Shown piece by piece: positions 10,111 through 20,536 of a stretch of DNA of 64,000 nucleotides (within the stretch, counting starts at the first letter, position 1; each line of letters begins with the position of its first letter). Both the position numbers and the translations under genes were made by a program. This DNA comes from an uncultured bacterium. GTDB taxonomy: Bacteria > Cyanobacteriota > Vampirovibrionia > Gastranaerophilales > Gastranaerophilaceae. The notes beneath the pieces were generated by a model. It ran no database searches. It was not told the origin of the DNA and saw nothing but the letters and a program-made list of their open reading frames with translations. Location of the stretch: contig CAMOPX010000008.1 of assembly GCA_946622415.1 (NCBI GenBank), positions 1 to 64,000 of the forward strand, in the 5' to 3' direction.

Positions 10111-10647
10111 ATGAAAGCAAATATAATAAATTTCGTTTTTTTAATTCTGTTTCTTATATATTTATATTTTGTATATAAGAAGGGAAAAAAGTATAAAACA
10201 GATATAACAAAGGCGTTTGAAACACTGGATTACTATCTTTTAAAAAGATATAACCTCGTGGGAGAATTATTGGAAAATATAAAAAGTTCATTTCAGCATG
10301 AAGAAATGCTTATAATAAAAATTAAAGAATTAATAAAATATGATTATGAAATATTAACAAGACACGAAAAATTGGTTCTAAACGGCAGAATAACGACGGG
10401 TCTTGAAAAATTGTTTGCTGCAGTTGAAAGATTGGAATTAGGCGACGATTTTTTAAAAATTAAAAAAGAAATTGACGATTTGAATGATACCATCGAAAAA
10501 ACAAAAAAATCTTTCAATGCTTCTGTAAATACATATAATGCTTATTTGCAAAATCCACCTCATTGTATTTTTACAACATTATTTAAATTTAACAGCGAAG
10601 AAGTTTTTGAAAATGTTTCAAATAAGATAAAAAATTCCGAAAAATAA
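10111..10647 (+). CDS. LemA-family-like membrane protein
   Basis: N-terminal TM, RYNLVGELLENIK, C-terminal NTYNAYLQNPPHCIFTTLFKF. Confidence 0.65.
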   Translation: MKANIINFVFLILFLIYLYFVYKKGKKYKTDITKAFETLDYYLLKRYNLVGELLENIKSSFQHEEMLIIKIKELIKYDYEILTRHEKLVLNGRITTGLEKLFAAVERLELGDDFLKIKKEIDDLNDTIEKTKKSFNASVNTYNAYLQNPPHCIFTTLFKFNSEEVFENVSNKIKNSEK

Positions 10648-10759
10648 GAAAAAATTTGTAAAATTTTGTAAATTTTTTATAAATTGATGCCTAAAAACAA
10701 TAAAGATATTGCCCAAAAATCCGATATAAACGTATGGAAGATTTAGGATACAAGATTTT

Positions 10760-13700
10760 ATGGGTTTAGAGTTAAATAATTTCGATTATCATAAACAAGT
10801 AGGCATAAAAGGTCAAAGTGCTGATGCTTCCGTTCAAAATCTGGATGCGCAGGAAGATAGTATTCATGTGCAGGTAGCGGAAAATGAAGAAAAAATAACA
10901 ACAAATGAAGCAGAAAGAAATGACCTTGAAACCCAAAAAGAAGAGCAAGAAACAACCGTTGAAGAAAATATTCAAACCCTGTCATCAGAATTGGAAAATA
11001 TGACACAAAGCCTGACTGCAATGGACCAAGCAGTTCAACAGGCAGATCAAACCGCAACTACTCAGGAAAACGCTGCACAAGAATTATACAACACAGCTAA
11101 TTATATGCCTGATATGATACCCGATCCTAATGCAAATCCAAAAGAGGGAGAAAGCGTTCCCATGGTACCCAATCCCGAAAAAAAGGAAATGCTTCAGCAG
11201 GCGGATATAGCAAGAGGAGAAGCACAAGAAGCACGAAGAGTCGCTGATGAATTGGCACAACAAGAACAAGAACTTGTTAAATCTTGTGAAGAATTAACGG
11301 CTGAAATTGATTCAATAGAACAAGGTGAATCCTCAGAAGAAGGAGAATCCGTTGAAGAAACAGATGAAGAGCTTGATGCTAATAAAGAAGAATATGATGA
11401 CCTTCAAAATAAAAATGATGAACTTGAACAGTTATTAACAGATATACAAACAAGAAAACAACAAGAAGAAACAAGAGAAAAGCCAACCTATGATGAAGGT
11501 ATGGATAGAAGTGCATTTGAAGACGGCTATGAATCAACCGAACAAGGTGAAGTTGATAATGATGGAAACGTTACATATAATGGCGCAACTTATACAAAAA
11601 ATGCAGACGGTACATACAATTATCCTAATGGAAATTGCAGTGTTACAATTAATCCTGACGGTACAAAAACAATAACGGCAAACGGAAAAGTTATTACATA
11701 CGGAAACGGAACAACCACAATATCTGATGAAAATGCGATTTATAGTCCTGAAAACGGTATGGATTATGTATCAATAAATTACAATACAAATGAAGACGGA
11801 AGTATTTCTTCAGTTGCGGGGATTTCATCTAAAGAAAACGGAAAAACCACGGAAACCGCATTTAATGAAGACGGAACAAAGACAACAATCGTAAAAGATA
11901 AAAACGGAAATACAATATACGAACAAAATACCAATGAAAATAATCAAACGGCTGGTTTCAAGGTAACACAGGAAGATGGCAGTGTAGTTTCTTATGATGA
12001 TATAGAAGATTCCGAGTCATTGAAAAATTCAACACAATACGATAGAGAAGCAGGGGATAGAGATGCAATAAAATCCCATGACGGATTATCTAATGTTGAA
12101 AACGGGCTTGAAAATGAACAATATTACGGAACGCAGCTTGATTTAGATAAATATTATGACCAATATCACCAAGATTACGGTGAAATGTTTGGTGAAAATT
12201 ACGGTGAATATATTGATAAAGTCGGAAAAGAGATAGAAAAAGATATTGCGGCAAATTTTGGCATTGATTTAACAAGCGAAAATTCAACTGCTGATATGGC
12301 AAATATATATAGAGAAATATACAAAAATAATGAAGAAAGTTTCAAAGCTTATTTTCAAGATGAATATTTTACCCAAAACTATGGAGATACAATTGACCCG
12401 AATAATTTAGATGCTCTTGATGATGCTCAATATATTGATATGATGAATAATGCAATGGCATATTTTTCTTGGGATGCTGCGGGTCTGGATAACGATTATT
12501 TAAATTTAACAGGCATTGGTTATAATACGGAATCAAGCGATAATTATGCCCTTGGTAATCCTGACGAATATTTTGGTGTAAAAAATGAATCGGACGGAAC
12601 CTTTACAATTGCGGGTCAAGAAGGTTTGGTTGCAAATTATGATGTAAACTTGGATGATTTAAGAAGCGCAAAAGAAGGCGAATATACATTAATAAAAGAT
12701 GGTAAAGAAGTAACCTTATCCATAACCGGTGAAAATGAAGATGAAAAGGCATATACTCTTATAGAAAAAGATGAAAATAACTATCAAACAATAACAAAAT
12801 ATGATTCAAAAACAAACGAACAATCAATAAATGTTAGTTATAATGCACCCGGATATACCCCCGAAGAAGTATCAAGCTATAGTGTAAAATATAATGAAGC
12901 AGGTGAATATACGGAGTATGAAAACAAGGTCATAGATTCAGAAACAGGCATGTGGAATGTAGAATCATCAGACGGTAATTACGCATATAATAAAGATATA
13001 GAAACAGGCGAATACACATATTACCCGGTTGACGCAGAAGGAAACGTTATAACAAAATACGAAAAAAGTAATGATGATACAACAAAAGATTATAGCTATA
13101 CGGATAAAAATCTTGCAATTCAAGCAGGCAATATAATCAATAGCGGCAAACAACCGATGACTCAAGCAGAAATTGATGAAGCTGTTGATAAATTAGCATC
13201 AACAAACGATTTAACAAGTATTAATGAAATACTTAACGATATTGACGACGGAAATCTTGCAGGTGTTCTGTATAAGTACAATAATCAAAATCAATCAAAA
13301 ACATTCATTCAAAAGGTTGACGAAAAAATAATTGAATTGGATGGAGAGAGAGATGAGATTGTGGGACTTGTTGCAAATAAGTTATCTGAAGAAGTTAAAT
13401 CGGGAAACCATCTTGCAACAAAAGTGCTTGCACAAGAACTAAACAAAAATACAGCGGGAAAATTGGGTACTGCGGATGAATTTGTAAAACATTTTATTGA
13501 AGATAATTATAATGAAGAAAATTATGAAGTTTTATCCGATGTAACAAAAGAATACTATAGAGAATTCGGCGGTCGTTTAAGAGATGCAATATATAATGAT
13601 ATGGTATATTCAGGCGGTAACGAGCTTGTAGAAAAATTAGAAAACGCTTTTGAAGTAACAAACAGTATGACATACCAAGAATGGTTTAACAAAGAAACAA

Positions 13701-14332
13701 AAGGCTATTCAGATGAAGAAATTGCAGAAATAAGAAAACAAGCTCAAAATACAACATCATACGTAACAAATACCTTTAATGCGGAAGCGTACGAAAAAGA
13801 TAGTATAAATGCAAATAACGCAAAAAATACAACAAATGCAACAAATACAACAAATACAAAAAATACAAAAAATACAAAAAATACAAATAATACAACAAAT
13901 ACAACATCAGGTAAAAGCACAACGGTTGCTGATTTGGATAAAAATATGGATATGGAAGCGGGTCAAAAATTAGCTGATGTCGGAGTTGTCGGAAAAGACG
14001 GAAACGCTGGCGGTTGGTGTTTAAGAGAAGTAGATAATACTCTTGACAAAATATATGGCTCTCATCAACGATATAACCATGCGTATCAATCAGTTCAAGA
14101 ATTTAGAAACGAAAACGGTTTAGGTCAATATTTCGGCGAGCTTGAAAATGTATCAAGAGAAGATTTACCCAATTTGCCTGCGGGTTGTGTTGTGATATGG
14201 GATCAAGATAGTGTTAATACAAGCGGGCATATATCAATTTGTCTGGGTGACGGACGTGAAGTCAGCGACTTTATAGGAAATCAAATTATAAGAGATGTTG
14301 ATTTCCATGTATTCTATCCTCAAAAAGCTTAA
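10760..14332 (+). CDS. Large coiled-coil protein with C-terminal CHAP/amidase-like domain
   Basis: 1190 aa; N-terminal Glu/Gln coiled coil, DGT..YPNG segments, Asn/Thr/Lys low-complexity linker, C-terminal GGWCLREVDNTL...PAGCVVIWD...GHISICLGDGREVSD. Confidence 0.65.
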   Translation: MGLELNNFDYHKQVGIKGQSADASVQNLDAQEDSIHVQVAENEEKITTNEAERNDLETQKEEQETTVEENIQTLSSELENMTQSLTAMDQAVQQADQTATTQENAAQELYNTANYMPDMIPDPNANPKEGESVPMVPNPEKKEMLQQADIARGEAQEARRVADELAQQEQELVKSCEELTAEIDSIEQGESSEEGESVEETDEELDANKEEYDDLQNKNDELEQLLTDIQTRKQQEETREKPTYDEGMDRSAFEDGYESTEQGEVDNDGNVTYNGATYTKNADGTYNYPNGNCSVTINPDGTKTITANGKVITYGNGTTTISDENAIYSPENGMDYVSINYNTNEDGSISSVAGISSKENGKTTETAFNEDGTKTTIVKDKNGNTIYEQNTNENNQTAGFKVTQEDGSVVSYDDIEDSESLKNSTQYDREAGDRDAIKSHDGLSNVENGLENEQYYGTQLDLDKYYDQYHQDYGEMFGENYGEYIDKVGKEIEKDIAANFGIDLTSENSTADMANIYREIYKNNEESFKAYFQDEYFTQNYGDTIDPNNLDALDDAQYIDMMNNAMAYFSWDAAGLDNDYLNLTGIGYNTESSDNYALGNPDEYFGVKNESDGTFTIAGQEGLVANYDVNLDDLRSAKEGEYTLIKDGKEVTLSITGENEDEKAYTLIEKDENNYQTITKYDSKTNEQSINVSYNAPGYTPEEVSSYSVKYNEAGEYTEYENKVIDSETGMWNVESSDGNYAYNKDIETGEYTYYPVDAEGNVITKYEKSNDDTTKDYSYTDKNLAIQAGNIINSGKQPMTQAEIDEAVDKLASTNDLTSINEILNDIDDGNLAGVLYKYNNQNQSKTFIQKVDEKIIELDGERDEIVGLVANKLSEEVKSGNHLATKVLAQELNKNTAGKLGTADEFVKHFIEDNYNEENYEVLSDVTKEYYREFGGRLRDAIYNDMVYSGGNELVEKLENAFEVTNSMTYQEWFNKETKGYSDEEIAEIRKQAQNTTSYVTNTFNAEAYEKDSINANNAKNTTNATNTTNTKNTKNTKNTNNTTNTTSGKSTTVADLDKNMDMEAGQKLADVGVVGKDGNAGGWCLREVDNTLDKIYGSHQRYNHAYQSVQEFRNENGLGQYFGELENVSREDLPNLPAGCVVIWDQDSVNTSGHISICLGDGREVSDFIGNQIIRDVDFHVFYPQKA

Positions 14333-14344
14333 ATTCAGTAAAAA

Positions 14345-14953
14345 TTATGGCTTATATATCTTTGCCGTGGCGCATTTTGTTTCTTTAATCGTAGAATAAA
14401 CCACTCTTACTACATCATCCGATACAATATCCACTCTTGAATATGCAATTTCATTTTCTTTTTGTTTTGTATCTTCAAATTTTCTTAATTTTAATTTTCC
14501 GTATTCTTGGCTTCCTTGATAGAACACAAGCAAGGATTCATTGTTTATATTTTCTTCTTTAATTTTATAATTTCCTAAAGGAATTATGTTTCCGTCATAT
14601 CCTACAACGGAAACAAGGAGTTTAATATAATATACTCCGTTTTTCATATCTTCAATTGCTTTTTTTTCGCCGCCGATATCCGTTTTTAAATCTTGTTGTT
14701 TGACGGGTGGTGTTTCAACTCCGTATTTTCTTCCGAATAAAAATGCCTTTAATTTTCCGCCAAAGGTATCTTCGACAGGCTGCGGAGTCAATTTATTGAT
14801 TGTATCGTTAAATTGTTTATTGGTGACGGGTTGAATACCGTCAAATGCCGTATCAATAAAATTGAAATCAATACCGTCAAAACTGTCGTCATATGCATAA
14901 GAGCAATTTGAAAACATAATAAAAGTTGTTAATATGATTATCAGTTTTTTCAT
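14345..14953 (-). CDS. Hypothetical exported protein
   Basis: 202-aa ORF with signal peptide. Confidence 0.5.
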   Translation of the reverse strand: MKKLIIILTTFIMFSNCSYAYDDSFDGIDFNFIDTAFDGIQPVTNKQFNDTINKLTPQPVEDTFGGKLKAFLFGRKYGVETPPVKQQDLKTDIGGEKKAIEDMKNGVYYIKLLVSVVGYDGNIIPLGNYKIKEENINNESLLVFYQGSQEYGKLKLRKFEDTKQKENEIAYSRVDIVSDDVVRVVYSTIKETKCATAKIYKP

Positions 14954-15111
14954 AGTAATATATTAATGTTTTTATTTTAATTATCAAACCATCAAAAAAA
15001 TTATTTTTATTTAAAAAAGAACAAATTGTCAGATTCAGAAGTTTTAAATATATAAGAAAATTTTACCCGTACAACAAAATACTAAAACTTTTTCATTCGT
15101 TTCAAAAGTGT

Positions 15112-15420
15112 TTGGTTATGATGATACATCATCTCAAGAAAAACGAAATGGCATCAGAGAACACCTTGAAAAAAGGAAACGTTTTAATAGGTTGTGATTT
15201 AGGAATTAGCCGTACTAATTGTGCTCTTTGTCTCGATTTCTTTTTTAACCCGAAAGCAGAAATAATTCATCGCGGCTATGACCGTTATTTTGGTTACGAG
15301 ATGGTAAATATTTATAAAAATTTGTCAGATGAAGATAAAAAGGCAATGGGTTGGGATGAAGAATTTGACAAGAATTTTATAAAAAGCCTTAAAAGTTACG
15401 GTTATTGTATGGATATGTAA
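15112..15420 (+). CDS. Hypothetical protein
   Basis: 102-aa ORF; internal start MASENTLKKGNV is plausible. Confidence 0.4.
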   Translation: MVMMIHHLKKNEMASENTLKKGNVLIGCDLGISRTNCALCLDFFFNPKAEIIHRGYDRYFGYEMVNIYKNLSDEDKKAMGWDEEFDKNFIKSLKSYGYCMDM

Positions 15421-15505
15421 GAATACCGGCAAGAATCAAAACAGCATGTCTGATTAACAATCTATTGTAGAAAAACCATCAGTTAACAATAATTCTTTTA
15501 TATTA

Positions 15506-15546
15506 AAAAAGCGCATTAACCACCTTAGTGAGCTAATGCACTTTTT
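15506..15546. terminator. Bidirectional terminator-like hairpin between convergent genes
   Basis: AAAAAGCGCATTA / TAATGCACTTTTT with one mismatch. Confidence 0.75.
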
Positions 15547-15585
15547 AAATATATAAAAGACAATTAATTTTTTCTTTAATTTATC

Positions 15586-15906
15586 CTATTCGGCTGCTTT
15601 TTCAACAACTTCTTCAGCAGCATCTGCTACTTTTTCAGCTTTAGCTGGTAATTTTGCTTTAATAGCTGCCGGAACACCTTTTAAAGCTTCCAAAACTTGT
15701 GAAAAACCGTCTTTGAATTTTCCTGCGATTTTTGCAATACCTTTAGTACCTTCGGGAGCTTTGCCTTTAATTCCTGCTGCAACTGCAACACCAACTGCAC
15801 CTAATGCAGCAGCTGTTCCTACTGCCATAGCTGCTTTTTTTGCTTTTGAACCGTTTTTCCAAGCTGTAGTGTATGCTTGAACCGGATGAATTCCATTAAC
15901 TGTCAT
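15586..15906 (-). CDS. Small Ala/Lys-rich protein with Gly/Ala hydrophobic segment
   Basis: 106-aa ORF, KKAAMAVGTAAALGAVGVAVAAGIKGK, amphipathic Ala/Lys tail. Confidence 0.55.
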   Translation of the reverse strand: MTVNGIHPVQAYTTAWKNGSKAKKAAMAVGTAAALGAVGVAVAAGIKGKAPEGTKGIAKIAGKFKDGFSQVLEALKGVPAAIKAKLPAKAEKVADAAEEVVEKAAE

Positions 15907-16094
15907 TATGTCACCTTTACTTTCTATTTATTTGTACCTATACAACACACGTCAATATTTAAAATTGCTATTTTTATTATAAAACTTAACAATACTTAAT
16001 AAAATTATCTGTATTTATTATCCTATAAATAGCAATAAATTTCAAGGTTTTTATAAAAATTAAATTTTGTGTTAATCTATTAGCAGGAGGGAAT

Positions 16095-16583
16095 ATGAAA
16101 AAGTTTTTAATTGTATCTTTAATGTTGTTTTTTATGCAGAATTGTTATGCTGTAACAATTTTTACCTCATCAGGTTTATACGGCATGAAGGATGAAAATA
16201 ATAATATCGTATTAAAACCGCAATATTCGGAAATTACACAATTAAAATACACTCCCCCGAAATCTGTTCTTATTCCTATGCAGGCAACAAACGAAGTAAA
16301 AACCGTTGAAACAAAATTTTATAAAATTAAAAAAGACGGATTATATGGCGTTGCAAATGAAGACGGCAGAGTTGTCCATGATGCAAAATATGACAATATC
16401 AAAATGAATGAATACGGCGAAATTGTTTTTGTTAAAAATGGACAAGAAACCCTTGCAAATCCCGTTAAAAATTCTATGAAGGTAACCGGAAAAACAGTAG
16501 AAAGTATTATAGGTTTGCCTGTAACAATTGTTGCAGGGGTAATGATTCCGATTGAAATGCTTTCTAAAATCGGAAGAAAATAG
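16095..16583 (+). CDS. WG-repeat-like exported protein
   Basis: Signal peptide; GLYGMKDENNNIVLKPQYSEI and GLYGVANEDGRVVHDAKYDNI. Confidence 0.6.
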   Translation: MKKFLIVSLMLFFMQNCYAVTIFTSSGLYGMKDENNNIVLKPQYSEITQLKYTPPKSVLIPMQATNEVKTVETKFYKIKKDGLYGVANEDGRVVHDAKYDNIKMNEYGEIVFVKNGQETLANPVKNSMKVTGKTVESIIGLPVTIVAGVMIPIEMLSKIGRK

Positions 16584-16594
16584 GGACAAATATT

Positions 16595-17077
16595 TTGGAA
16601 TATAAAGAATTATTGGATAATGCCATAGAAAAAATATATTCTGCAAAGTTTGAAGAAGCAATTGAACTTTTGAATAAATCAATTGAATTAAAAAACGATT
16701 TTGAAGTGAGTTATTTTTATCGTGCAGTTGCATATCACAGTTTAGAAAAATACACGGATGCGATATTGGATTATACGAAAACGATAAAACTCAATCCTAA
16801 AATGACGGATGCGTACTACAACAGAGCAAAAATAATTATTGAAAACAAAAATTCAACAATATCCGAGCTTACCCGAGCAAAAGAAGATTTAAAAACGGCA
16901 TTAGAACAGGATGAAAAATTTGTCGATGCTTTATATGCTATGGCATGTACGGAAAAGAAGCTCGGAGAATATCATTCGGCACTTGAATATCTGGAAAGAT
17001 TACTGAATATTGTGCCTGATGCAATCCATGCCAAAGCTCTTAAAAAATTGATATTGACGAAATATATTGTAAAATAA
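16595..17077 (+). CDS. TPR-repeat protein
   Basis: A..LL..I.......YFYRA...L..Y.DAI.DY.K.I.LNP....AYYNRA TPR pattern. Confidence 0.75.
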   Translation: MEYKELLDNAIEKIYSAKFEEAIELLNKSIELKNDFEVSYFYRAVAYHSLEKYTDAILDYTKTIKLNPKMTDAYYNRAKIIIENKNSTISELTRAKEDLKTALEQDEKFVDALYAMACTEKKLGEYHSALEYLERLLNIVPDAIHAKALKKLILTKYIVK

Positions 17078-17081
17078 ATTT

Positions 17082-17720
17082 TTAATTAACTTTTTCCAAC
17101 AGATAGTCCAGTTTTTTCTTTCTCAAAAGCAGGTATGTTTTTTGGTTTATACTTGCACCTTTTTTAATGAGTTTAATTGATGTATCCGTCATGTCGTTTT
17201 TTAGAGCAATATATAAGGGAGTGTTTCCCGTAACGGAATCCCTGTAATTAATTCTTGCGCCGTTATCTATTAAAAAATCCGTTAATTCAACGTTTTTATT
17301 CTTTATTGCTTCATACAATTCGGAGCCAAAGCCTTTATCTAATTTGGCGCCATAAGAATATAAGAGCTTAACTATTTCCGTATCGTTGTTTTTTGCTGCG
17401 ATAAATATGGGATAATCCATATTAAAAGGTTCATTCGGATTGACTTTTGCTTCCAGTAGTATTTCTGTGTTTTCTTTATTTCCTTTTTTTATTTGTTCAA
17501 CTAAACAATTAACCGTGGGTTTTAGTTTTTTATATTCTAAAACATCTCTCTGTTCCTGTGTGGCTCTGTTTTCTCCGTTTAATGATTTCATTATCAAAGA
17601 ACGGTCTGAAAAATTGCCGAAAACGGAATAATCAAGAGAATTATCCGCACAAAATGCTGATGTATTAAAGATATACATCAGCATTAAGATAATAAAAATA
17701 AAATTTATTCTTTTCTTCAT
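17082..17720 (-). CDS. Ankyrin-repeat exported protein
   Basis: Signal peptide; NDTEIVKLLYSYGA, NVELTDFLIDNGARINYRDSVTGNTPLYIAL. Confidence 0.75.
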   Translation of the reverse strand: MKKRINFIFIILMLMYIFNTSAFCADNSLDYSVFGNFSDRSLIMKSLNGENRATQEQRDVLEYKKLKPTVNCLVEQIKKGNKENTEILLEAKVNPNEPFNMDYPIFIAAKNNDTEIVKLLYSYGAKLDKGFGSELYEAIKNKNVELTDFLIDNGARINYRDSVTGNTPLYIALKNDMTDTSIKLIKKGASINQKTYLLLRKKKLDYLLEKVN

Positions 17721-17727
17721 AACAAAA

Positions 17728-18456
17728 TTATATAATTAAACCGCCGTCAACTTCCAGTACTTGTCCTGTAACGTAAGTTGCATCAATTGCAAGGAATTTT
17801 ATTGCAGCTGCAATATCTTCCGGTGTTCCCAATCTTTTTAAGGGAATTAATTTTAACATTTCATCTGTATTGGGCAAATCTTTTGTCATATCCGTCGCAA
17901 TAAAACCCGGGGCAACAGCATTTACTCTGATTCCTCTTGCGCCTAATTCTTTTGCAAGTGATTTTGTAAAGCCGATTAAACCTGCCTTTGCTGCGGAATA
18001 ATTTGCTTGTCCTGCGTTTCCGTAGATGCCGACAACACTTGTTGTATTAATTATTGCACCGCTTCTTTGTTTCATCATGATTTTTGAAACGGGTTTTGTA
18101 ACGTAATATGCGGAATTGAGATTCGTGTTTATGACTGCTTGCCATTTGTCTTCAGTCATTCTGATAAACAAATCATCTCTTGTTATGCCTGCATTGTTAA
18201 CTAAAATATCTATCCTTCCGTATTTTTCAATTATTTTTGCAATACTTTCTTCAACTTCCGCTTGATTAGATACATCAAACTTATAGCTTTCGGCATTTAC
18301 ACCGAGTGCTTTTATATCGGATACGGTCTTTTCGGCTGCCGCTTCATTTCCCGCATAATTTATTACTACATCATAGCCTGCTTTAGCAAGTTCTATTGCC
18401 GTTGCTCTGCCAATACCTCTTGAACCGCCCGTAACAAGTGCTAATTTATCTGTCAT
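17728..18456 (-). CDS. fabG: 3-oxoacyl-ACP reductase
   Basis: TGGSRGIGRATA, NNAGITRD, YSAAKAG, C-terminal TGQVLEVDGGL. Confidence 0.95.
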   Translation of the reverse strand: MTDKLALVTGGSRGIGRATAIELAKAGYDVVINYAGNEAAAEKTVSDIKALGVNAESYKFDVSNQAEVEESIAKIIEKYGRIDILVNNAGITRDDLFIRMTEDKWQAVINTNLNSAYYVTKPVSKIMMKQRSGAIINTTSVVGIYGNAGQANYSAAKAGLIGFTKSLAKELGARGIRVNAVAPGFIATDMTKDLPNTDEMLKLIPLKRLGTPEDIAAAIKFLAIDATYVTGQVLEVDGGLII

Positions 18457-18457
18457 T

Positions 18458-19405
18458 TTATACTCCTACCATTAATTCTTCTGCTACTGATTTTAAAGTT
18501 GTGGTGTCTGATACATTATATGTTTTTATTTCCGATGAAATTTTTCTGTTCAATCCTGCAAGAACTCTTCCGTTTCCGAATTCAATAAATGTATCAACTC
18601 CGTTTGTGATTGCATTTTGAATTGATTGATACCACATAACGGATGAATTTATTTGATTTGGCATTTTAATTCTAAAATCCTCTGCCGATGTGGTTAATTG
18701 GGCATCCGTATTTGTTATAACGGGAATTAATGCATCATTTAATTCTAAAGTTTTTACGAAATCAACAAAAGAATCTCTTGCGCTATCCATTAATTTTGAA
18801 TGAAATCCGCCTGAAACTGCAAGAGGAACAACCTTTCTTGCACCTTTTTCTTTTATTAATTCGCCTGCACGATTAACGGCTTCAATTTCCCCTGTAATAA
18901 CAATTTGAGTCGGGTCATTATAGTTTGCAATTTGTACTAAACCAAGACCACTTGCCTCTTTAATCGATTCTTCTATATCTTCTATTTTTGCGCCCAATAT
19001 GGCAGCCATTGTGCCTTTTGTTGTTTTTGTCGCTTCATCCATTAATTCCGAACGTTTTTGAATGGCTTTTATTGTGACATCGAGCGTCATAACACCCGCT
19101 GTATATAACGCGCAATATTCACCCAGTGAATGTCCCAACGTAAGAGAGGGTTTAATATCGGGATATAATTCTTTAAAAGCGCTCATCGCAGCGATTGATG
19201 TTGTCACAATTGCACTTTGTGCATTAATTGTTTTTTTGAGTTCGTCATCAGGGCCGTTGAAACATATATCCGAAATTTTTTTATTTAAAATGCTATCTGC
19301 AATATTATAGATTGATTTTGCACTTTGGAAATTATTATACAGGTCTAAACCCATTCCGCAGGCCTGAGAGCCTTGTCCCGGAAAAATAAAAGCAATTTTA
19401 TTCAT
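18458..19405 (-). CDS. fabD: Malonyl-CoA:ACP transacylase
   Basis: FPGQGSQ, GHSLGEYCAL, SGGFHSKLM. Confidence 0.96.
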   Translation of the reverse strand: MNKIAFIFPGQGSQACGMGLDLYNNFQSAKSIYNIADSILNKKISDICFNGPDDELKKTINAQSAIVTTSIAAMSAFKELYPDIKPSLTLGHSLGEYCALYTAGVMTLDVTIKAIQKRSELMDEATKTTKGTMAAILGAKIEDIEESIKEASGLGLVQIANYNDPTQIVITGEIEAVNRAGELIKEKGARKVVPLAVSGGFHSKLMDSARDSFVDFVKTLELNDALIPVITNTDAQLTTSAEDFRIKMPNQINSSVMWYQSIQNAITNGVDTFIEFGNGRVLAGLNRKISSEIKTYNVSDTTTLKSVAEELMVGV

Positions 19406-19443
19406 ATACTCCTCACCAATAAAATTTTATTTGTTTGTTTTAA

Positions 19444-20493
19444 CTAACTGACTAATTCAGCGATTTTTTTATTAACGCCGGATTCAACAGCTTCTTTTGC
19501 TACACGAACAGCGTTTTTAATTGCATAAGAAGAACTTCTGCCGTGGGAAATAACCGTAATTCCTTTAACACCCAATAACAAGGCACCGCCAAATTCTTCG
19601 TAATTAATTCTTTTGTAAATTCTTTTCATAAACGGTTTTGCAAGAAGACCTACGATTTTAGATACTAAATCGGTTTTAAATTCTTGTTGAATTAATTTAA
19701 ACAACATCATAGAGCAGCCCTCGATTGTTTTTAGGGCAACATTTCCGACAAAGCCTTCGCAAACAACAACGTCAACATCGCCTTGGAAAAGTTCTTTCCC
19801 TTCGATATTTCCGACAAATGCAAAGCCTTCAGCGTTTTCTTTTAATAATTTATAGGTATCTTTAACCAGCTGATTTCCTTTTTCTTCTTCTTCGCCGATA
19901 TTTAAGACACCAACCTTTGGGGTTTCTCTGTTATATACATTTTTTGCAAACATTGCACCCATAAGGGCAAACTGTTTTAACATTTCGGGAGTTGAAGAAG
20001 AATTTGCACCTGCATCTATTAAAATTACGGGGTCTTTTTTTGTAGGTAAAGTTGCTGCAATCGCAGGTCTTTCAACACCCTTTATGCGTCCCAGTCCAAA
20101 TAAAGAGCTTGCCATAGCGGCACCTGTGGAGCCTGCCGCAACAACGGCATCTGAACTTCCTTTTGCAACAGCATCGACAGCCAAAACGATAGAAGATTTC
20201 TTTTTCTTTCTTATCGCAACACCCGGTGCTTCACCCATTTCTATAACTTCATCGGCTTGTGTAAGTTTGATATCAAGTTTTGATAAATCAACCTTGATAT
20301 TTTTAATAAAGTACCCGCCACGATTTGAAGTAATACCTTTTTTTGCAATTTCATCAAGCACTTCTTGTATTTTGTCTATTTGTCCTACAAGTTCAATCGG
20401 CACCTTGTAATCAGAAGCTGCCCAAACAGCACCCTTAACTATTTCCGATGGGGCAAAATCCCCGCCCATAGCATCTATTGCAATTCTCGTCAT
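19444..20493 (-). CDS. plsX: Phosphate acyltransferase
   Basis: RIAIDAMGGDFAP, GVLNIGEEEEKGN, FVGNIEGKELFQGDVDVVVCEGFVGN. Confidence 0.96.
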   Translation of the reverse strand: MTRIAIDAMGGDFAPSEIVKGAVWAASDYKVPIELVGQIDKIQEVLDEIAKKGITSNRGGYFIKNIKVDLSKLDIKLTQADEVIEMGEAPGVAIRKKKKSSIVLAVDAVAKGSSDAVVAAGSTGAAMASSLFGLGRIKGVERPAIAATLPTKKDPVILIDAGANSSSTPEMLKQFALMGAMFAKNVYNRETPKVGVLNIGEEEEKGNQLVKDTYKLLKENAEGFAFVGNIEGKELFQGDVDVVVCEGFVGNVALKTIEGCSMMLFKLIQQEFKTDLVSKIVGLLAKPFMKRIYKRINYEEFGGALLLGVKGITVISHGRSSSYAIKNAVRVAKEAVESGVNKKIAELVS

Positions 20494-20536
20494 GATAAAT
20501 TCCTCAAACCGTTTCCCTGTCTAGCCTGATATTTGT

